DNA of 20,744 nt from Larix sibirica (Eukaryota; Streptophyta; Pinopsida; Pinales; Pinaceae), in the NCBI GenBank assembly GCA_004151065.3, contig NWUY0300024195.1, positions 67,860 through 88,603 of the forward strand. The letters are read 5' to 3'. Of this stretch, positions 19,204 to 20,744 are shown in pieces. Numbering within the stretch: position 1 is the first letter of the stretch; every line of letters begins with the position of its first letter. The notes under the pieces are model-generated. The model did not search any database and was not told the origin of the DNA. It worked only from the letters and a program-made list of their open reading frames with translations. Position numbers and translations under genes: made by a program.

Positions 19204-20744
19204 ATGGATACAGAGCAGGGAAAGGTCTTCATTGGAGGTATATCATGGGAGACGACGGAAGAGACCCTGAAAGATTATTTCAAGGCCTATGGAGAGGTGG
19301 TAGAGACTGTTATCATGAGAGACAAGTTGACAGGACGAGCCAGAGGCTTTGGGTTCATAGGATTTTCAGAACCGGCCGCTGTAGATCGAGTTTTGCAGGA
19401 CAAACACACAATAGATGGTAGACAGGTATGGTTTTGTTAAGCCCACACGAATTTCTGTTTGATTTGTTATACCCACATGGGCTACTCTTTGATTTGTTGA
19501 TGCCCACATCGCCTACTGTTTAATTTATTACTACCCACATGGACTCGTGCTTAATTTGTTGATACCCACATGAAGTTCTGTTTGATTTCTTGATACCCAC
19601 ATGAAATTCCTTTTTGATTTTCTAGGGTTTGGGATTTAAGGTTTAGGGTTTTGAGTTATGTTTTGCGAATTTTTGATCAAAATGCTTTGATTTAGGTTGA
19701 ACTGAAAAGAGCAATGCCAAGGGAAGAGCAACAAAGGAGTGCACAAAAAAGCAGCAGTAATGTAGGATCTGGGCCTAGGACCAAGAAGATCTTTGTGGGG
19801 GGTTTAGCTCCCAGTGTAACAGAGGATGAGTTCAAGAGATATTTCGAGCAGTTTGGCAATATTACAGATGTTGTGGTGATGTATGATCACATTTCACAGA
19901 GGCCTAGGGGTTTTGGATTCATCACGTTTGATTCCGAGGATGCAGTGGATAAGGTAGTTATGAAGAATTTCCATGAGCTCCATGACAAGATGGTGGAAGT
20001 GAAGAGGGCACTGCCCAAGGAAATGTCTCCAGGCAGTGCTAGGGCCAGATCTAGCCCCGTTGGTCCTTATGGGGCCCCTCAAAATAGCAGGTATGGGGCA
20101 CCCCCACCTCCTGCAGGCAGAGGTGGGTACCCTCCATATGGGGCTGTTCAGGGGTACTTTCCCGCTGGTGGCTATGTGACTGGTGTAAATGGAGGCGGGT
20201 ATGGAGCTCCTGCTCCTGCGGCGGCAGCGCCCCCTGCATATGGGGGTGCCCCTGGAGGTTATGCTGGAGGAGCTTATGGAGCTGCCTATGGAAATCCTGC
20301 ATATGGAGCTGGAGCCCCCACACCTTATGCAAGTGCTCCGATGGGTGGTAACTATGCTGCTGCAGCAGCAGCAGGACCAGGTGGCCCGTGGGGCTCTGCT
20401 ATTCAGGCTGGACAGTCTACTGCAGTTAATTCCGGATATGGCTACGGAAGTGGTGGCGATGCTGGCTATGGTGGTGGCTATGGTGCTGCTGGAACCGGTG
20501 CTTATGTGGCTCCTGCTGGCAGCGGTGTCAGTGCTGGGTATCCGGGAGTTGCAGGGGATATGTATGGTGGCTCAGGTTATGGGGATTCCTATAACGCCCC
20601 TCCTAGTGGTGTTGCTGGTGGTGCTCCCAACAGTGCTTATGCAATGGGTGGTCCAGTTCAGGCCGATCCTGCTGTAAATGGGTCTCCTGGATATGGTGTT
20701 GCAGGGAGGCAAACACAGAGAGTTTCTGATGCAAGGTTTAGGCC
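19204..20744 (+). CDS. RNP1: Two-RRM glycine-rich hnRNP (plant RNP1/RBGD type), 3' partial
   Basis: RNA-binding protein of the hnRNP A/B-Musashi-like class; plant members act in mRNA processing and stress-related RNA granules. Exon 1 (19204-19425) and exon 2 (19696-20744) join in phase 0 as ...DGRQ|VELKRA. RRM1 has RNP2 VFIGGI (residues 8-13) and RNP1 RGFGFIGF (47-54). RRM2 has RNP2 IFVGGL (106-111) and RNP1 RGFGFITF (145-152). The aromatic residues that stack on RNA are present in all four motifs. From about residue 183 to the window edge (residue 423 plus 2 nt) the chain is low-complexity, rich in Gly, Tyr, Ala and Pro, with a run of six Ala near 20355-20375. The start codon has a strong context (GCCATGG). 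The last residues, SDARFR, look like the near-terminal motif of this family, so little should be missing. The frame is intact. Confidence 0.95.
19441..19625 (+). repeat. 31-bp minisatellite, six units, inside the hnRNP intron
   Basis: CCCACA starts recur at 19442, 19472, 19503, 19534, 19565 and 19596, with spacings of 30, 31, 31, 31 and 31. Each start is followed by a T-rich TTTGATTTGTTGAT-like tail. Units are about 75-90% alike. The array occupies about two thirds of the intron, leaving its splice sites intact. Confidence 0.9.
19623..19656 (+). promoter_or_regulatory. Telomere-repeat-like (telo-box) cluster in intron
   Basis: TAGGGTTTGGGATTTAAGG and GGTTTAGGGTTTTGAG are degenerate plant telomere-type (TTTAGGG) motifs directly after the minisatellite and about 40 bp before the acceptor. 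Telo-boxes in leaders and first introns of plant genes are known to act as expression elements; a role here is inferred. Confidence 0.45.

Larger units (their letters stand above)
19426..19695 (+). other. Intron 1 of the hnRNP gene
   Basis: Donor ACAG|GTATGG and acceptor GATTTAG|GTTGAA are good plant consensus sites, and the intron is phase 0 and 270 bp long. It splits RRM1 after the RNP1 motif. If retained, translation stops after four codons (TAA at 19438-19440), leaving a 78-residue product with an incomplete RRM1. Confidence 0.9.

Noticed and set aside
20189-20677. 162-codon plus-strand open frame
   Set aside because: It is the wrong frame of the hnRNP Gly/Ala/Tyr-rich exon; repetitive GC-rich codons keep other frames open. 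Minus-strand frames at 19894-20332 are shadows of the same exon.
1-20744. CRISPR arrays, tRNA or rRNA genes, bacterial operons
   Set aside because: The repeats are adjacent minisatellites or two-copy duplications without unique spacers, no tRNA/rRNA signatures were seen, and gene structure is eukaryotic.

Overview
This is nuclear DNA from a land plant, most likely a seed plant and possibly a gymnosperm (inferred from gene families and texture, not proven). It is AT-rich and sparse in genes, with short exons bounded by GT/AG sites, telo-box motifs (AAACCCTAA), decayed gene pieces and many short tandem duplications. There are no bacterial-style operons. Two single 'n' characters at 5569 and 11741 mark scaffold joins.

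Layout. 191-758 (+): decayed 5' piece of a SAC3/GANP-family mRNA-export gene, ending in the family signature GTCPDMCP at a splice donor. 1190-1673 (-): piece of a plant cyclin-dependent kinase inhibitor (ICK/KRP), with one clean internal exon and a damaged upstream exon. The two pieces face each other only about 430 bp apart, and neither is followed by its expected next exon. 1694-3460: no gene seen, one inverted repeat. 3461 to about 4705: probable retrotransposon LTR. 5172-5965: two ~397-bp copies, about 9% diverged, flanking the first 'n'. 5957-6166: unidentified exon-like fragment.

7042-11740 and 11742-16440 are the same 4,699-bp block, offset by exactly 4,700 and separated only by the second 'n'; I saw one base difference. 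The first copy ends at the 'n' and the second begins right after it, so this is most simply an unmerged overlap between two contigs, not a biological duplication. The block holds a decayed minus-strand reading frame, one exon-like segment and several 24-80 bp tandem duplications.

16660-17805 (-): a multi-exon F-box gene resembling the plant F-BOX STRESS INDUCED (FBS) family. No single frame shows it, because an intron cuts the F-box itself. Its introns carry minisatellites. 17850-18300 is a GC-richer upstream region; 18380-19203 is AT-rich with a telo-box. 19204-20744 (+): a plant two-RRM, glycine-rich hnRNP (RNP1/RBGD type) with a 270-bp intron made largely of a 31-bp minisatellite; its 3' end is cut by the window edge.

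The two best-preserved genes, F-box and hnRNP, lie head to head about 1.4 kb apart. The window shows no operon or common pathway and I found no new multi-gene system. The most informative points are the hidden spliced genes, the fragmentary genes and the two assembly joins.
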